DNA of 64,000 bases from Physcia stellaris. Taxonomy: Eukaryota; Ascomycota; Lecanoromycetes; Caliciales; Physciaceae. Below the pieces are notes generated by a model. That model was not told the origin of the DNA. It did not search any database and saw only the letters and a list, made by a program, of their open reading frames with translations. Both the position numbers and the translations under genes were made by a program. The stretch spans positions 1 through 64,000 of the forward strand of contig JABSSW010000006.1 in the NCBI GenBank assembly GCA_018902385.1, written 5' to 3'. Shown here in pieces: positions 1-13,300 of the stretch; position 1 is the first letter of the stretch, and each line of letters begins with the position of its first letter.

Positions 1-3000
1 TGATTTCGAGTTATAATTGAAAATGAAAAATTGAAAATGATAAAATAAAAAAATCAATCGAATCAATTTTCGTTTTTTATCGTCGATTGCGTGAAAAATC
101 GATTTGTTATTTCACGATTTTCATCAAATGTCTCGTCAAAAGAATTTTTGATCGTTTGTTTGATCAACAAAACTTTTTCGTCGTTTGTCTCGTCAAAAAA
201 TTTAGTCGATTTGAAATTTTATTTTTGAACGTTCGCGTATCACGACGAGCGATAGAAATTGAAAATTTATTGTAATATCATGAATCGTGTTTGAATAAAC
301 GTAATATTGATTAATTAAACGAGAACAATAAATTTGCAAAAACAAATAAATACAAAATGTTGAAATTGCAAACAATGTGCGACGTCAAATTTCAAATCAC
401 GTTAATTTCAACGTAAAATTAAAACATAATTCGTTGTTCGATCACATATCATATCAATTATCTATTTGTCAAATCTATTTGTCAAACATGTTCGTAACAT
501 GATACATGTGAATTTTCTGTGAAATAACATTATTTTTATTCTTTATCATCGAAATATAATTGATTATAAATGATTTTGATTTTTTTTTGTTCATATTGAT
601 ATTGAATTTATTAATGAATTTATCGATGTAATTGTTTTGACAAAATGACGTTGTTTGTTGTTTTCTATCGCGTGTAATGCGAATATTGAAAAATCATTCG
701 ATTTCGTTCATGTTTTTCATTTCGTAAATTTCGAAAATTTCTTTTCGAAAACGTCGATTTGTTTGAAATATTGAAAATAATACATGATTGCTATATCGTT
801 CACGAAAAAAAATAGAATCATGTAATCATATAAATAAACATTCGATGTCGAACATTTGTTTCAAATTTAAATTGTTAAAAATGATCGAGAAATGTCGATA
901 TCATAATGTTGAAAATTGTTTTAATTCGTATAATGTTTTCAATAGAAAAAATAACACATTGTTTTTTTTTTTTCAATCGTCAAACGATTTGCAATAAATG
1001 AATTCGTCGATATCGTTATTTGCGAATGCATTGATTGCGTCATATTGACGAATGTTCAAATCGAAAATTGTAATTATGATCATTAATGCTCGAAATATTT
1101 TAATAATTAATGTAATTGCATAGACGTTTTGTTCGATTTGTTGAAAATTTTCGAACACACAATTTAATTTTGTGTTTTATCAAATATTTTCATTGTCGAA
1201 TTTGTATTTGAATAGAAATTGTGAATTTGTATTTTTCGAATCGCGTTTTCGATAAAACAAAACTTTGAACATTTTATTTCGTACACAAAGATATTATGTA
1301 TTTTCAACGACATTTTCAAATCGATCGCAAGCGAACAAATAACAACAACATTATTGAAACGCGAAAAATTTTGCAAATCGTCGTTTTGCGATCAAGAAAG
1401 TTTTTTTTGATTCGAAATTAAATCAAAACAATCATAAAAATTCTTATACAGAATTCGATTTTGACGTCACGATTATTTGTATGTAATAAATAAAACATCA
1501 ATATTTTTTGCAAAATGATCGAAAAACGAACATTTGATTTTCATCATTGATTCGAACATATCGAATTTTACAGATGTTTAAAATTTTGTCTTATCGAAAA
1601 CGCGATTCGAAAAATTTCATTGCACGTGCGAATAATGATTTTTTTGAATATTTATGTGATAAATATAGAAGTTTTTTTTTTGTTTGTTTGACATGATTTT
1701 ATGATATTTTTTTCAAATTTGTTTTGATTGTAATGTTTTGATTTTCACGTCAATGATTCGTAAAAATCGACGATTTCAACATGTTTGAACATTTGATGAT
1801 AAAATTTTGATTCGACGAGAAAATTGTCACGATGCGATTTCATTTTTATCGTCAATGAAATTATAAATGTTTCGTAAAATGAACGCATTTTTTTTGCGAA
1901 CGCGTTTTTCAAAACAATGTAATGATTGAAATTTCGAAACGAATTTGATTTGCGAATTCGAATGATTTTTCAAACTGAATATTGATTTCGTCAATCGTTG
2001 TTTTTTCAATGTTTCGATTTTTTCTTTTTCAACGACGATGCAAACGAAAATAATTTTTTATTGTTTTTGCAACGACAAATGAGAAGAATTTTCTGTAACG
2101 ACAAATGACGAAAGATTTTCTGTAACGACAAATGACGAAAAATCAAACGTATTTGACGTGTTTTCATTTTTGACGAAAATGAAACAAATGAAAATAAATA
2201 TTTTGATTCAAAATCGTTTTCAATTGTTTGTTTATGAGATTTTTTGCATCGCGATCGATAATAAATTTTGTAAATATTAATTTTCATACATTTTCGTCGT
2301 TGTTTGATTCGATGTTCATTATTTTCGTGAAATCGTTTTTCGATATGTCAAACGTATCGTTAATCAAAAACTCGTTAACGAATTGAATTAGATTTATTTC
2401 GTTAAAACGATAACGTGAATTTTCGTTGAATATGACATCACGTGTACGTATAATTTTTCGTTGATTAAAATTTAAATAAAAAAATATTAATGTTGTCATA
2501 ATTTACAAAAAAATCGATGTATGTTTTGATTTTCATTTTTTTCTTTTTCGAAATATTTTTATTCAAAAAATATGTTTTTGTTTCATATTGAACGATGTGA
2601 ACAAAATTCGATTTTTTGTCGATAATCATTTCGAACGATGTTTTTCATTTATGTTTTTTGAAAAATGTACGATTCATGATGTAATCAACGATTTCGTTGA
2701 TTCACGATTATAAATAAATAAATAAATTTGTTTCGAATTTCATTGTTCGTGATTTGATCAACAATATGTCATTTAATCGTTCATTTTGATCGTTTTGTGT
2801 TGAAATATCAACGATCGAAAATTCATGTATAATGTTTTTGAATGCACAATAATTATTTCAAACAATGTTTAACGCGCGTTCGTCGTCAAAACGTACAAAT
2901 ATCATTTTGTCGTTGTATTTGATTTCGATAATGTGAATAATTCGAATAAATATTTTCGTAATTTGTTTTTTGTTTTCGTGCGTGTATATCATGTGAAAAT

Positions 3001-4027
3001 TTGTTTCGAAACATGTCACGTGTGATATTCATTTGTGTTTGTTCAAAATCGTTGTTATATCGATGAAATCGTATGTAATACGATAAAACGATTTGTTCGA
3101 AATTTTGACTTTACAAAAAATTTGAATACAATTCGATGTGTTTTGAAAAATACACATTTTTCGTATTTGTTAATCAATAACATTTTATTTTTGTTGATGA
3201 ATTTTATTTTTTCAATTATTTTTTGTAAATATTGTATGACGTCATTATTCGCATAAACGAAAAATTGATATCATTTTAAAATAAATTTTTGTCGCACGAT
3301 AATTGCGAAATCATTTATTTTTTCAAATTTATTATTTTCGAAAACGTAATACGTTTTTATTCGTGACACGAAAACGATCGATATATCGTTTTTGTGTAAA
3401 TATTCATGAATTGTATTAAAATGCAATTTTTTGTTTGCGAAAATGTTTTTCGCGACGATATTGATCATGAAATTTGATACGTAATTGACGAAAAAATTTC
3501 ATTGATTTTTAATGAACGTATCGACGTTGATACGCATTCGATTATATGTCAAAATAAAAAATGATTTCATGTCGAACATAATTTTCGATTCGTTTGTACA
3601 ATTTCGTTTTTTTTTAAACGATGTTTCATTGTGTTGTTAATCACGTGAATGTCGAAATCATAATTCATAATTCACGAAAAACGAAAAAAGTAATTTAACG
3701 AAAACGAATCGTTTGTAAACGACTTTATAACATTGACGTGAATGACGACGAAAAATTCTATTTCGATTTTTGTATTTTTGTTGTTATCGTTTTTTTTGAC
3801 GTTTTCGTCAATTCGTTTGATGTTTTGTTTTATTTGTTTTTTTTTCTTTGAATTTTTTTTTTTTTTTTTTATTTTAGTCACGATTTTTGATTTCAGTTTG
3901 AAATCATTTGAACGTATGTTTTCGTTGAAATAAAAACAATCGTCGTAAAAATGTTTTTTTTTCGCAAATGCAAAAATTTCGAAATTGATTCTGATTTCGA
4001 AATGACGAAATGTCGATGAAAAGACAA
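1..4027 (-). mobile_element. AT-rich relic of a Ty1/copia LTR retrotransposon, cut by left edge
   Basis: This stretch is extremely AT-rich and ends abruptly where GC-balanced DNA begins near 4028. Minus-strand translations still resemble copia parts: the region just after integrase at about 2284-2499 (a characteristic run around RTRDVIFNENSRYR) and the start of reverse transcriptase at about 973-1158 (an LDVxxAFLNGxLDEEIY-like stretch, here with DAINAFANNDIDEFIY). The order, integrase-side at higher coordinates and reverse transcriptase at lower ones, fits minus orientation. It is heavily broken with many disruptions; no LTR is visible inside the window. The mutation pattern looks like RIP. 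Confidence 0.75.
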
Positions 4028-4825
4028 TACACTCGTGTTCAGTTTCCTTCCTTTATGGCAGACCAAAAAATGCCATAAAGGTCATGATCATCGTGGTGGC
4101 ATTACCGATCAAAAACGCTACTCATATGCCCGCGTTCTGGGATTTGATCATAAGGAAAGGCACTCCGAGGTCTTAGTGAAACCTTACCTTGGCGGAATGC
4201 TGGCGAACAGAGGGGGAGTCTCGCAGAATGATATCTTGTCAAACAAACGCCGCTAAAGAAATCAGCAACTCGCTGTGCAGAGAGATTCACCCGTCCCAAA
4301 TACATGACGTGCCTCACCCCCACAGCCTCTACTACATCCTGCATCTTCTGATATCGCGAGATTTTGCGGACCTATCTGGCGGCTACACCGTTATTTATAT
4401 TGTGTCCTTCTGACCATAGTGCACACGATTTGGATTCGTTAACAATGTTTAATAATTATTGAGATAACCCCCGTTCAATGGCTGGCATGTTTGTGTTGCC
4501 GATTACCTCGAGCTTGTATTCGCTACTGTCATGGCTCTTCTTATCTGGAATAAGCGGTAAAAATGACCAGTGTCTATGGCCTTACGAAAGGGCTTGGAAG
4601 AAATGTAGACTGTGAAAAGACCCAAGAGTCAACTGATTTACACTTAGATAGGAAACCAATATCTCCATCAGGCCCGACAAACCAAGAATGTTAACGAGTT
4701 TTGGACATTAGTGTCTTCAGATCTTGCTGGCTAGCTCGATACGTCTGGGTTGAGTTGTACTTGACTCCTCGACAAAGGCTAATAATACAAGAAATCTATT
4801 CGTGAGCGAAATTTTTGACTCCAGA
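4028..4825. other. Intergenic, no supported gene
   Basis: GC-balanced DNA between the copia relic and the 3' end of the peroxidase gene. Short open frames on both strands overlap each other and show no recognisable motif or signal peptide. Confidence 0.5.
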
Positions 4826-5641
4826 TTAGTGCACGACACTGGCTATAGGAATAGCTCCCTTCTCTGATGGTCCCAAAAATTTCTTAATCTTCGATGACAG
4901 CATGTTGAGCTCGATTAGACCGATAGTCCACCACTTTCTTTTCGACCAGCCCTCATTCCAAGGTATCCTGCCCTCCTGAAAAAACGCCTTGACATAGTTC
5001 ACTGGCACTTCCTTTCCGTTACCGAGAACTTGGAGGATCAACGCGATCTCACCGCAGGCGAGCTGGACCTGCGCGTCTTGGAATTCAAGAGTTTCATTAT
5101 CTGCCTTCTGTTGTTCATATCTGCGCTTTCTCAAGCCCACAAAGTCCGGGATGGTGATGGTCCTACCATTGCTGGATGACGCAAGCAGGTCCGCAATCAG
5201 ATGTGGCTGTGGAGTAATGTTATCTCCCTGCGCGAAGTCAAGTCGCGTCATAGAGACATCATGCTCAACGACATTGTGCAAGGCAAGCTGGTCCAGGTTC
5301 AAGCAAGCTATCCCATCCGCATCAATCTGCCCCGGCTCTCTCATTCCAAAGCCAGCGAATGCAGTGGCAAAAGGGTGGACCAAGGTGTCCCACCAGGTAG
5401 ATTTGGCCTTGGCGTTCTTCGGTGACTTTTCTAGGAAGATGGGATGAGTCAAAACAGCTCGAAGGAAGCTACCGAGGCCATATTGATCCAGTCCATCATA
5501 AATCTCGTTAGGACGGATATTGCGCCCGTCGCGTGGAAGGTAGCCGTGATTCGCAAGAGCATTAAGGGCCGGGCAGGGGCTTCTGAGATCTCCGGGCTTG
5601 ACGGGAGCGTAATCGCCCCGTTGGAGATCTGGTGACTGCAT
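4826..5641 (-). CDS. Heme-thiolate peroxidase (chloroperoxidase / unspecific peroxygenase family)
   Basis: The single-exon frame encodes 271 aa from an ATG. Near residues 20-42 it has the hallmark block around SPCPALNALANHGYLPRDG, whose PCP cysteine is the proximal heme ligand in the Peroxidase_2 family. An EHD motif follows in the middle of the protein, and the C-terminal part has FFQEGRIPWNEGW, matching the FFxxERLPxxxGW segment of the family. Known members use peroxide to halogenate or oxygenate small organic substrates and are usually secreted. No signal peptide precedes the PCP block here; either the first exon is missed or the enzyme is intracellular. The EHD triad suggests the short chloroperoxidase-like group. 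The exact substrate cannot be read from sequence. Confidence 0.9.
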   Translation of the reverse strand: MQSPDLQRGDYAPVKPGDLRSPCPALNALANHGYLPRDGRNIRPNEIYDGLDQYGLGSFLRAVLTHPIFLEKSPKNAKAKSTWWDTLVHPFATAFAGFGMREPGQIDADGIACLNLDQLALHNVVEHDVSMTRLDFAQGDNITPQPHLIADLLASSSNGRTITIPDFVGLRKRRYEQQKADNETLEFQDAQVQLACGEIALILQVLGNGKEVPVNYVKAFFQEGRIPWNEGWSKRKWWTIGLIELNMLSSKIKKFLGPSEKGAIPIASVVH

Positions 5642-6289
5642 TTTTTTGCGAAAAGCTGGTTAATTTCTCTTGAGGTAATCAGCTTTTGCTAGCTCTAATG
5701 GCTTTGCTCCAGCAAAAAAAGGCTGAAGTCAACGAAAGGGTGGAACGCGCTCTGTCGCTCGGCGGACTCTACAACCGGGGCCAAACTGATTTAGTTCAGG
5801 TAGAATAGGCTCGGGAATGACGTCTCCAGTATAGTGACGGTTGGTTGTTTCTCGGATTCGTGCTGACAGTCGAGAAAAGTCCTGGTAATGACGCTAAAAG
5901 CTGACAGTCACAGCTGAGAGTCACAGCTCGCTTACTAATCAAGAGAACTATCAGCCTATGGCTGAGACCCTTGATCCTTGAAAGCGCTGACGAATGTGAA
6001 CAATCAAACTTCTTGAAGGTGAATTTCTTCTTCGCTTTTTTCAGTAAATATTCAAGGTTGTCTATGAAAACATATCAAGGAATGCTCTCGAAATCTCGAC
6101 TTGGCGTTCACCGAATGGCTGCAATGCCGGCTAGGTCGTGGCGTAGACGGTAGACTCACACACCCCGCTCAACCATTCGAAGATCAAATCTTTGGTTCGC
6201 CATCCGATGATCGTGAATCTAGAATACCTTACCATTATAGATAAACAGTCTCGCAGTATCCAAGTTCGGCGGTAGTTCTACATCCACTT
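5642..6289. other. Intergenic, no supported gene
   Basis: Between the 5' end of the peroxidase gene and the 3' end of the next minus-strand gene. It contains the probable peroxidase promoter, and possibly an unrecognised signal-peptide exon, but nothing I can define. Confidence 0.45.
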
Positions 6290-7214
6290 TCATCCTCGTC
6301 GTCGTCGAGGCCACATTCCAAACCGCACAACTCGGGCTGTTTTCGCACTTCCCATGCCCCCAACTACCGTGCCCCAAGTATCATAATCGCCAATCTTCCG
6401 ATGTCTCTGGCCAAACAGCTCAATGCTGGGTGCTTCAACGACGGTGCGATTATCCGACGTTGTCAGTAACACCCCCAGCTCGACCTTCTCGTTACGCGGC
6501 GGTCCAACGCCATATAGCGTAGCCTCGGTCTTCTGCTTGTCTGGGTGCGGGGTGTCATTTACGTTAGAGGCGACCGGTTCATCAGGGTTTGCCTGCGTGG
6601 CCTGGTTCGTCGATCCAGGCTTTTCGGTCTCTGCCATAATTTTCGCCAATTCGACGGCGTACTCGCCATCGAAGCAAGTCGCCACAGCGTGTTTATAACC
6701 TTCACCTTCCGTGTCGGGCAATTCGCGTCCGTTGATGCAGAATGCGTCCTCTCTGCATGTGCCGAAGGAGATGGGCTTGCTGATTGGCACAGAGAGCCAG
6801 GGGTCGTCGGGCTTGCAGGCTATGGTCCACGCGTGCGGGCTTTCGCCGTAATGACACCATGAATAGAGGAAGCTGTGGTCGGGCGGGCATTTGGTCTCGT
6901 CGATTGCTTCTGGCGGTTGACTGTATGCTTTAACGCGTTTGACGAGGTTTGGGGAGGGGGCGAATGCCACGCCGTTGTTGACTGAGACGTGGATGGGGAG
7001 GTTTCTGTTGTTGCTGAGTGAGTTGCTCTACGATTCTTATCCGGTTCATGTAATTGTGGACTTACTGGCTGTCGCCAAGCTCTGTCCGCACCGTGGGTTG
7101 GTCTTCTGGGCCGTCATGCAATGGAGGATTTGGAGACTCTGGAAAGCCGACACAATATACAAGTACCCAGACGAAATTTAGCAACGTGGCATAGTGAGCT
7201 ATGGAGATAATCAT
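6290..7214 (-). CDS. Predicted secreted cysteine-rich protein, two exons
   Basis: Proposed exons are 7214-7066 and 7013-6290, joined over a 52-bp GTAAGT...CAG intron that keeps frame exactly. The predicted protein has about 290 aa and starts with a signal-peptide-like stretch (MIISIAHYATLLNFVWVLVY). The mature part has six cysteines in its N-terminal half (KCPPDH, WCHYG, ACKPD, TCRED, FCING, TCFDG), which would allow three disulfides. A Pro/Asn/Thr-rich linker follows, then a C-terminal region ending in an arginine run. I do not recognise the family. An effector-like or cell-surface role is only an inference from secretion, cysteine content and the nearby mutated transposons. The far C-terminus could change if another small intron exists. 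Confidence 0.65.
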
Positions 7215-7647
7215 CTCTTGGGCACATGATAAAGTTCGTTCGGGAGCGAGCTTGCGCAGCTCCGGATGGCCCAGGTTTAAATGCGGTTGTCCGCTTATCC
7301 ATACCGCGACGGTTTCCGAAAGCAGTTCTATCTGCGCCAAATCGCATATAGATAAACGGCAGATGGCTGCGACGACCAGAGCGTATGGCGCGGTTTTGCC
7401 GACATCTGAGGCTAAATATGCTTCACTTTTCTCGCGCGTATTTGGAGTATGTTTCATAAACAGCCAGGCGGAAGTTTCCAAGTTAACCTAACATGCGGCT
7501 TAAGCGACACTGTATTTGAATTGCAACGGTACTGATCCCGATCGCGAAAGAGATATTAGTGACGGGAAGTGCATAAAGCTCTCTTCTAAACTCTCCAAAG
7601 TCTCGACGCACAACCGCAGCTTTGACCAAACTCCAGCCGAAGCATCA
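7215..7647. promoter_or_regulatory. Divergent intergenic region between two unrecognised genes
   Basis: A 433-bp gap separates the ATG of the minus-strand secreted gene from the first good ATG of the plus-strand gene, so it probably holds both promoters. No specific binding site is identified. An open frame runs upstream of 7648, so the downstream gene may begin with a missed exon here. Confidence 0.35.
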
Positions 7648-8355
7648 ATGGCCCTTGCGAATATAATAGCTCAACAACCAGTCGCCCCTGACTTCTGCTT
7701 TTGTAGTGATCACTTCAACGGTGAGGACGGACCACCTAGTGTTCTCGGCCTTCAGTCAGCCTACCACTTTGTCATGAACCAAGCCGACATCGGCCAGGCA
7801 CCCGAGGAATTTACCAGCAATACTATTACTGATCTAAGGAGTTTCAACCCGAGGCAATTGCCCCAGTCCTTCGTCTGGGACCAGGATGAGGCTGACAAGT
7901 GGGTGGATCGAGATCGCCTTGCCCCGGTATGGAAGCCTGAAGGTGAGTATCGACAGGGCAAACCGCCCAAAACGAATTCCAAAATCACATGGAGTTGATG
8001 TTCTCTCTTGTGTTTAGATTTTAGTCAGATTAAAGTTTCGTTGGTAGATCCCGAGTCGACGAACGGTGTGGTCCCTCAGTGGGCTGATGCCATGGGGCGC
8101 TTCGACAGGAAAATTGACCTCATTCCGGACGATTTGAGGGGAATGGCCGGGTGGGTGCTCCATGAGTGCGTTCAAGGTAGCAGGAGTGGTGGCTTTGTCA
8201 CTCGCAACATACAGAAAGTGATCGCCTACCTTAGAGACACCGAAGATGCGTGGTGGTTGGCAGGCAGCATCTGGCGTAAGGTTTCTCCGATCCCTTCTGC
8301 TATAGGAGGCTCCTTACAGAATACTGATGGAACTGATGGACATCGTAGCTACTGA
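7648..8355 (+). CDS. Unrecognised protein, at least two exons
   Basis: Exon 1 is 7648-7942 and exon 2 is 8018-8355. They join over a 75-bp GTGAGT...TTTAG intron with matching phase (the codon GAT spans the junction), giving about 211 aa. The protein has a short Cys pair (FCFCSDH) near the N-terminus and a conserved-looking acidic stretch with tryptophans (PQSFVWDQDEADKWVDRD). I do not recognise a domain and see no clear signal peptide; an upstream exon may be missing. Another open frame from 8327 to 8602 continues in a different phase with coding-like composition, so the true C-terminus may lie there through an unseen intron or a frame change. Neighbours do not suggest a pathway. Confidence 0.5.
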
Positions 8356-9476
8356 AGCATTATTCGAGGTGGTCACCATGGCGAGTGATCCTAACATCCA
8401 CCTCCAACAAGGACATGACGATCCAATGGTTGGAGGTACCATCATGACCTCGTTGCACAGAGAGCTGTCGAGAATGCCACTGGCTAGTCCGGATTTTGCT
8501 CGATTGTCGAATACTGTCAATCGGCTAGCATTTTTCTTTTCTAAGATGAGAAGGGATTCTGTATTGCACCGCAGATGGTGGGGCCCCTCGGTAGGTGACT
8601 GATCGCATTACAACATAGCCGTGCGATGAGGGAAGTCGCTGCATTAATTACGGCGTAGCATCGGGTATTGCGAGTAGAAACGCCGGGTTCATAACCACTT
8701 GAAATGTGCAAAACTACTTGATTTATGATTGTACAGGAGGTGTCGACTATCTATGTGTGTTCTGCTTATCTACTAGACTGCTTCGACCCTAATTTGTTTT
8801 AAGTCACAATTCCTACAGCAGCTGTCACTACGATCTAACCTAAAATACGTCAGAGACAAAGATACGTCAGATCAAGACAGTTGGCGCAGTTTGTACATGG
8901 CAAACCAGATTAAAATCCAGCCGCTATGTTTCGAGGCAGAAAAAAATCAGGTGGGTGGTTTCAAAGTGTGACTGCACACCACTGACAAAGGTTTGTTTAG
9001 TCGCAACGCATCTCAGATGTCGATAAAGATTCGGAGCTAACAACAATGGACCTGAATAGTGTATCACTCAATTTGAAGAGGTTCACAGGCAGAAGAGAGT
9101 CGGGTTTTCTTGACAATGCCCCAAGGGCATGAGCACTTCGATTGCTAATATATATATACAGTAGGGTAGCCCCCTGCCCTGCCATGTCTCAAGACAGAAC
9201 TCCCCAAGGAAGTCAATTATGTTTATTGTAGCATCGTTCAAGCCGACTTTTGAACCTCTGCAGCCTCATGTGTCGCCATTAGACGCACTTGCCTCTTCGC
9301 ATAGCGGCTGGTTGACTCTACAAGACGCGCCCTTGCGCCGAAGCGCATGAAGTGCAGTTAGCGAGTGAAGATATAGAGCCACGGTGGACTCTTTAGAATG
9401 ACCAAGCTTCTGCAACGTGAGATCTGGCCTTTTGCAAACCCATCACAAAGTACTGTTGCAGGAGCTCTCTCCGAAG
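8356..9476. other. Intergenic; possible 3' continuation of the preceding gene to 8602
   Basis: Apart from the open frame to 8602 noted for the preceding gene, nothing supported is visible. The last part, just before 9477, must carry the promoter of the small secreted protein gene. Confidence 0.4.
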
Positions 9477-10088
9477 ATGTCCCTTAACACCATAATCATC
9501 ACGCTCATTCTACAACTGGCCATCGGAGTCTTTGCAGCACCGGCATCTATCCTCCCAGATATCTTGAGAGCAAAGTGAGTGTACCCAAAACCGCCCGTGA
9601 ACACCACGCCAAACTTACCCTCCAGCTCCTCCCTATCAAGCAACGGCTCCGAAACCTTCCCCTTTTCCATCGACAAAACCCCCTTAACCCTCGAAATCAC
9701 ACCCCTGCTCGGACAGAAAATCGCCCGCAACGACCTCATCATCACCCTCTACGACAGCCGCGAGTACGTGCGGCGCCACCTCCACTATTATCCCGACGGC
9801 CGCCTCGCCGGCCGCGATGAACCCTTCAGCAGCACCAAGCTCCCCAGCCCGCCATTGTCGAACTGCGTGGTCAAAGTCGAGAGCGGCAAGAAGCTGAAGA
9901 GCATGACGTATAAATATCTCGGGGACACGGTGCAGGGACTGATGGATTATACGTACTTCCCGTATACGAGCACTGTGAACAGCTTCTCGTTCAGGGTCGT
10001 TCATGATATATGGGGGGAGATCGGGATGGGCAGTTTGGAGGCTTTTCAGCCGCAGGCGGATGGGAGGGTTAGTGCGCAGAAGCTGTAA
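9477..10088 (+). CDS. Small secreted protein, two exons
   Basis: Exon 1 (9477-9574) and exon 2 (9626-10088) flank a 51-bp intron with a perfect GTGAGT donor; without splicing the frame stops at once. The product is about 186 aa. It begins with a classic signal peptide, MSLNTIIITLILQLAIGVFA, followed by APASILPDIL, so cleavage after GVFA is likely. The mature part contains only one cysteine, is rich in Ser, Thr and Tyr, and has no recognised domain. The gene ends about 130 bp from a copia LTR, so its 3' flank abuts the mutated element. Secretion is well supported; the function is unknown. Confidence 0.75.
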
Positions 10089-10219
10089 GGGTAGCGACGG
10101 GGCCTGGGAATGTTGGTATTGTCAATAAATGCGAGATAAAAGCTTCCCTTGGTCTGCGAATCTCTGTGACTTTATTGAAAGTATTCCCGCAAATCCAGGC
10201 TCCTTGCCTGCGTGCTGTC

Positions 10220-10224
10220 GCTCC
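10220..10224. repeat. Target-site duplication, left copy (GCTCC)
   Basis: The five bases before the left LTR match the five bases directly after the right LTR. Confidence 0.9.
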
Positions 10225-10367
10225 TGTTGAACAGAATCCTTGATTCAGTACTATCTAGAAAGCAAATGACTCATTATATACATATAATTACACGTTAATG
10301 AATAATTTCATGTATCAATCTTTGTATTAAATGATTGATCAATGACGTGTCGTTATTGTTTTCAACA
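10225..10367 (-). repeat. Left LTR (3' LTR of the minus-strand element)
   Basis: The 143-bp repeat is identical in length to the right LTR and begins TGTTG and ends CAACA. Its outer third is nearly unmutated, while the inner two thirds carry many C-to-T or G-to-A transitions relative to the right copy. Confidence 0.93.
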
Positions 10368-13300
10368 TTTTTTTCAATGAACATTTCATTGATTTTGCAT
10401 TCATTTGTTTTAATAATTCAAATATTTGTTTTGTTTTCGATTATTGTTCGACGAATTTCAAATCATGAAATTTGTAAATGTCAAAAATTTTACAAATGTT
10501 CGACGAATTTCAAATATTGAAATTTGTAAATGTCGAATGTTCGACGAATCATGAAATTTGTAAATGTCAAAAATTTTGTTTAAACAAATTTCAATTCAAA
10601 ATTTTTAATAAATTTATTAAACGTTTTTTCAATTAAAAATTTGATTAATTCATCGACAATTTGATTTTTGATAAAAACGAATTTTAAACGAATAAATTTT
10701 TCGATCATTTTTTTTTTGATGAAATGATAACGAATTTCGATGTGTTTTGTTTTGTCGTGATGCATTGAATTTTCGATCAAAATTATAACGTTTTTGTTAT
10801 CGATTTGAATAATCATTGTTTGTGATTCGAAATAATCAAATTTTTTCAACAATCGACGTATTCAAAATTTTTTTTGATCGTTTCAAATGTTATCATATAT
10901 TTAATTTCACAATTAAACAAAACGATCGTATTTTGTCGTTTGTTGTTTCAATTGATTGTTGTTTTTTCGAATTTGTACAAATAATTTTCAATTGATTTTT
11001 TGTCATTGTTTTTTGTTCAATTTGCATTCGTATAATTCAGAAATTTTTCATCGCAATATATCAATTTCAAATCAAAATATTTTTTCAAATATCGAAAAAT
11101 TCGTTGTATCGCAATTCAATGATCGTCAATGAAATTGAATGCAAAACGAAATATTTAAAAAATTTCAAATGTTATGTTTGAACGTGTTTTCAACATAAAA
11201 TACATTAATGAATTTATTGCGAATTGATATCGAATTTTATATGAATCGATGACGATAAAATTTTCGAAAATTGATTTCAAAATGACTTTTGAATTCATAA
11301 AATTTTCGATTTTTTTTAAATCATTGAAATTAAAATTCGTTATAATTTTTCGTAAATAAAATTTTTAATTAAATCGAATGATTTTTGTTGCGCGATTTCG
11401 TTGAATTTTCAATTTTAAATAATGAATTATTGAATTTAAATCGATTATACGAAAACGTTTTGAAAATTTTTGTTTGAAATTCGCAATTTTTGATCGATTA
11501 AATTTTAAAATTAATAAATCATTTACATAAATAATTACATAAATTTTTGATTCGTGATGATATACATTTGAATTTTCGAATATGACGTGATATTTCAAAA
11601 ATTTCAAAAATTCAATAAATGTTTTGAATCAAATTTTAAATGTTTGTTTTAAATCGTAAAATGTTTTTTTTAATTTACAAATCATGTCAAACTTTTCGAA
11701 TTCAATGAACATTTCACAATAAATTATTTCATTCAAATTTTTATAAAAAAACGTTGTTTTGATATTCATTTGTTCGATGTTTCAATCATGAAATGCGATT
11801 ATCGCAAAAAAATTTTTGTAAATTATCGATTTGACAATTGTTGCAAAAATTTCGTTAAAATCAATATCGTATTTTTGTTTAAATTTTCGAACGATTCATC
11901 GAATTTTATAACGTTAAATTTTTTTTTCAAAATTTTTTTTCAATTTGTAAATTCATTCATTCAATCGTTTTGTTGAAAAAAAATCATGATTTTTTTGTAA
12001 TTGATTGATTTTTGAAAATCGACGTTTAAAAAATTTCGAAATATTGTTTCGACGATGTTTTGATAAATTTCGACGTTGATTAATAAAATTGAAATTGAAA
12101 TAACGAAATTTTTTTTTTGTTTTTGAAATTTGACAATTGTGATTTGAATTTTTTTTAATAAATCGAAAATTTCGATTTCGAAATTTTGTTGACATTTCGC
12201 ATAAAATGTTTCGTCATATGAATTTTTTGAACGAATTTTTTTGTTTGATTTATTATGATCAATTAAATCATTTGATTTTTTTTGATTACGAAATTTTGAT
12301 TTTAACGTTGTCGACATATTGTCGTTCGACGAATTATGATTGACGTTGATGTCAAAACGAATTTTGACATTTGAACGATAATTTTTTTTTAAAATCGCAC
12401 ATTTCGAACGAATTTCATTTTTTTTTTGATTATGTTATAAATTCGATATTGATTTGAATTTTCATAATTCAAAAAAATGCATTTTTCGATTTTATCATTT
12501 GTGATTTTCAATAAAATTCGTGAAATGATTTTGTAATTCACATTGTCGAAAATACGCAAATGATCGAAATTTGATTTAATTTTTTTTCATGTTTCGTAAA
12601 AAGTGATTTTTTTCAAAACATTTGTTGATGAGCGATTTATGAAATAAATTTTGATACGAATCATTTTCGATCATAAATTGATATTCAAATTTGTGTTTTT
12701 GAATAAAATTTTGACGTCATTTCATATTGTGTGCATTGATTTTTTTGCAAATTCATTTTGTTTTGAATTGTAAAAAATCGTGAATTCATGTATTATTTTA
12801 TTAATTTTGACGATGTTCGTTATAATATTGAAAATGAATTTTTTTTCATTGTCAAAATGTCAACGTTTTATTTTGTGATTCGATTGAATTTTCATCATTG
12901 TGATGAATTGTTTAATTGTTTTTGAAACGTTCGATTTTTGTTTTAAAAAAAATATTCAACGAAATTTGATAATTTCATTCATACACAAAAGAAAATAACG
13001 TTTTTTTTTCATTGAAATTGAATAAAATTCGTTGACATTCAAATGAATTCGATCGTCAAAAATTGTATATCGTTTAAATTGTTTGATGAAATTTCGACGA
13101 ATTTGTTTGATCAAAACACATTTTTCGCAAAAATTCAACGTATCGATGAGTTTTAATTTTTCAATTACGTTTGATAAACGTTTTAAATAATTTTTTGATA
13201 AATGTTCGATTCGTTTATGAACAACGTCGATGTGAATTTTTTTGATTTTTTTGCACGTTGATAATTTCACAATTGTTGATAAAAATGAAAAAAACGACGT

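Noticed and set aside
7114-7347. Minus-strand frame starting ATG-TGC (MCPRDDYLHSS), at first taken as a fifth tiny cysteine-rich protein
   Set aside because: It overlaps the better-supported signal-peptide exon in another frame and lacks the CGH and CPxC landmarks.
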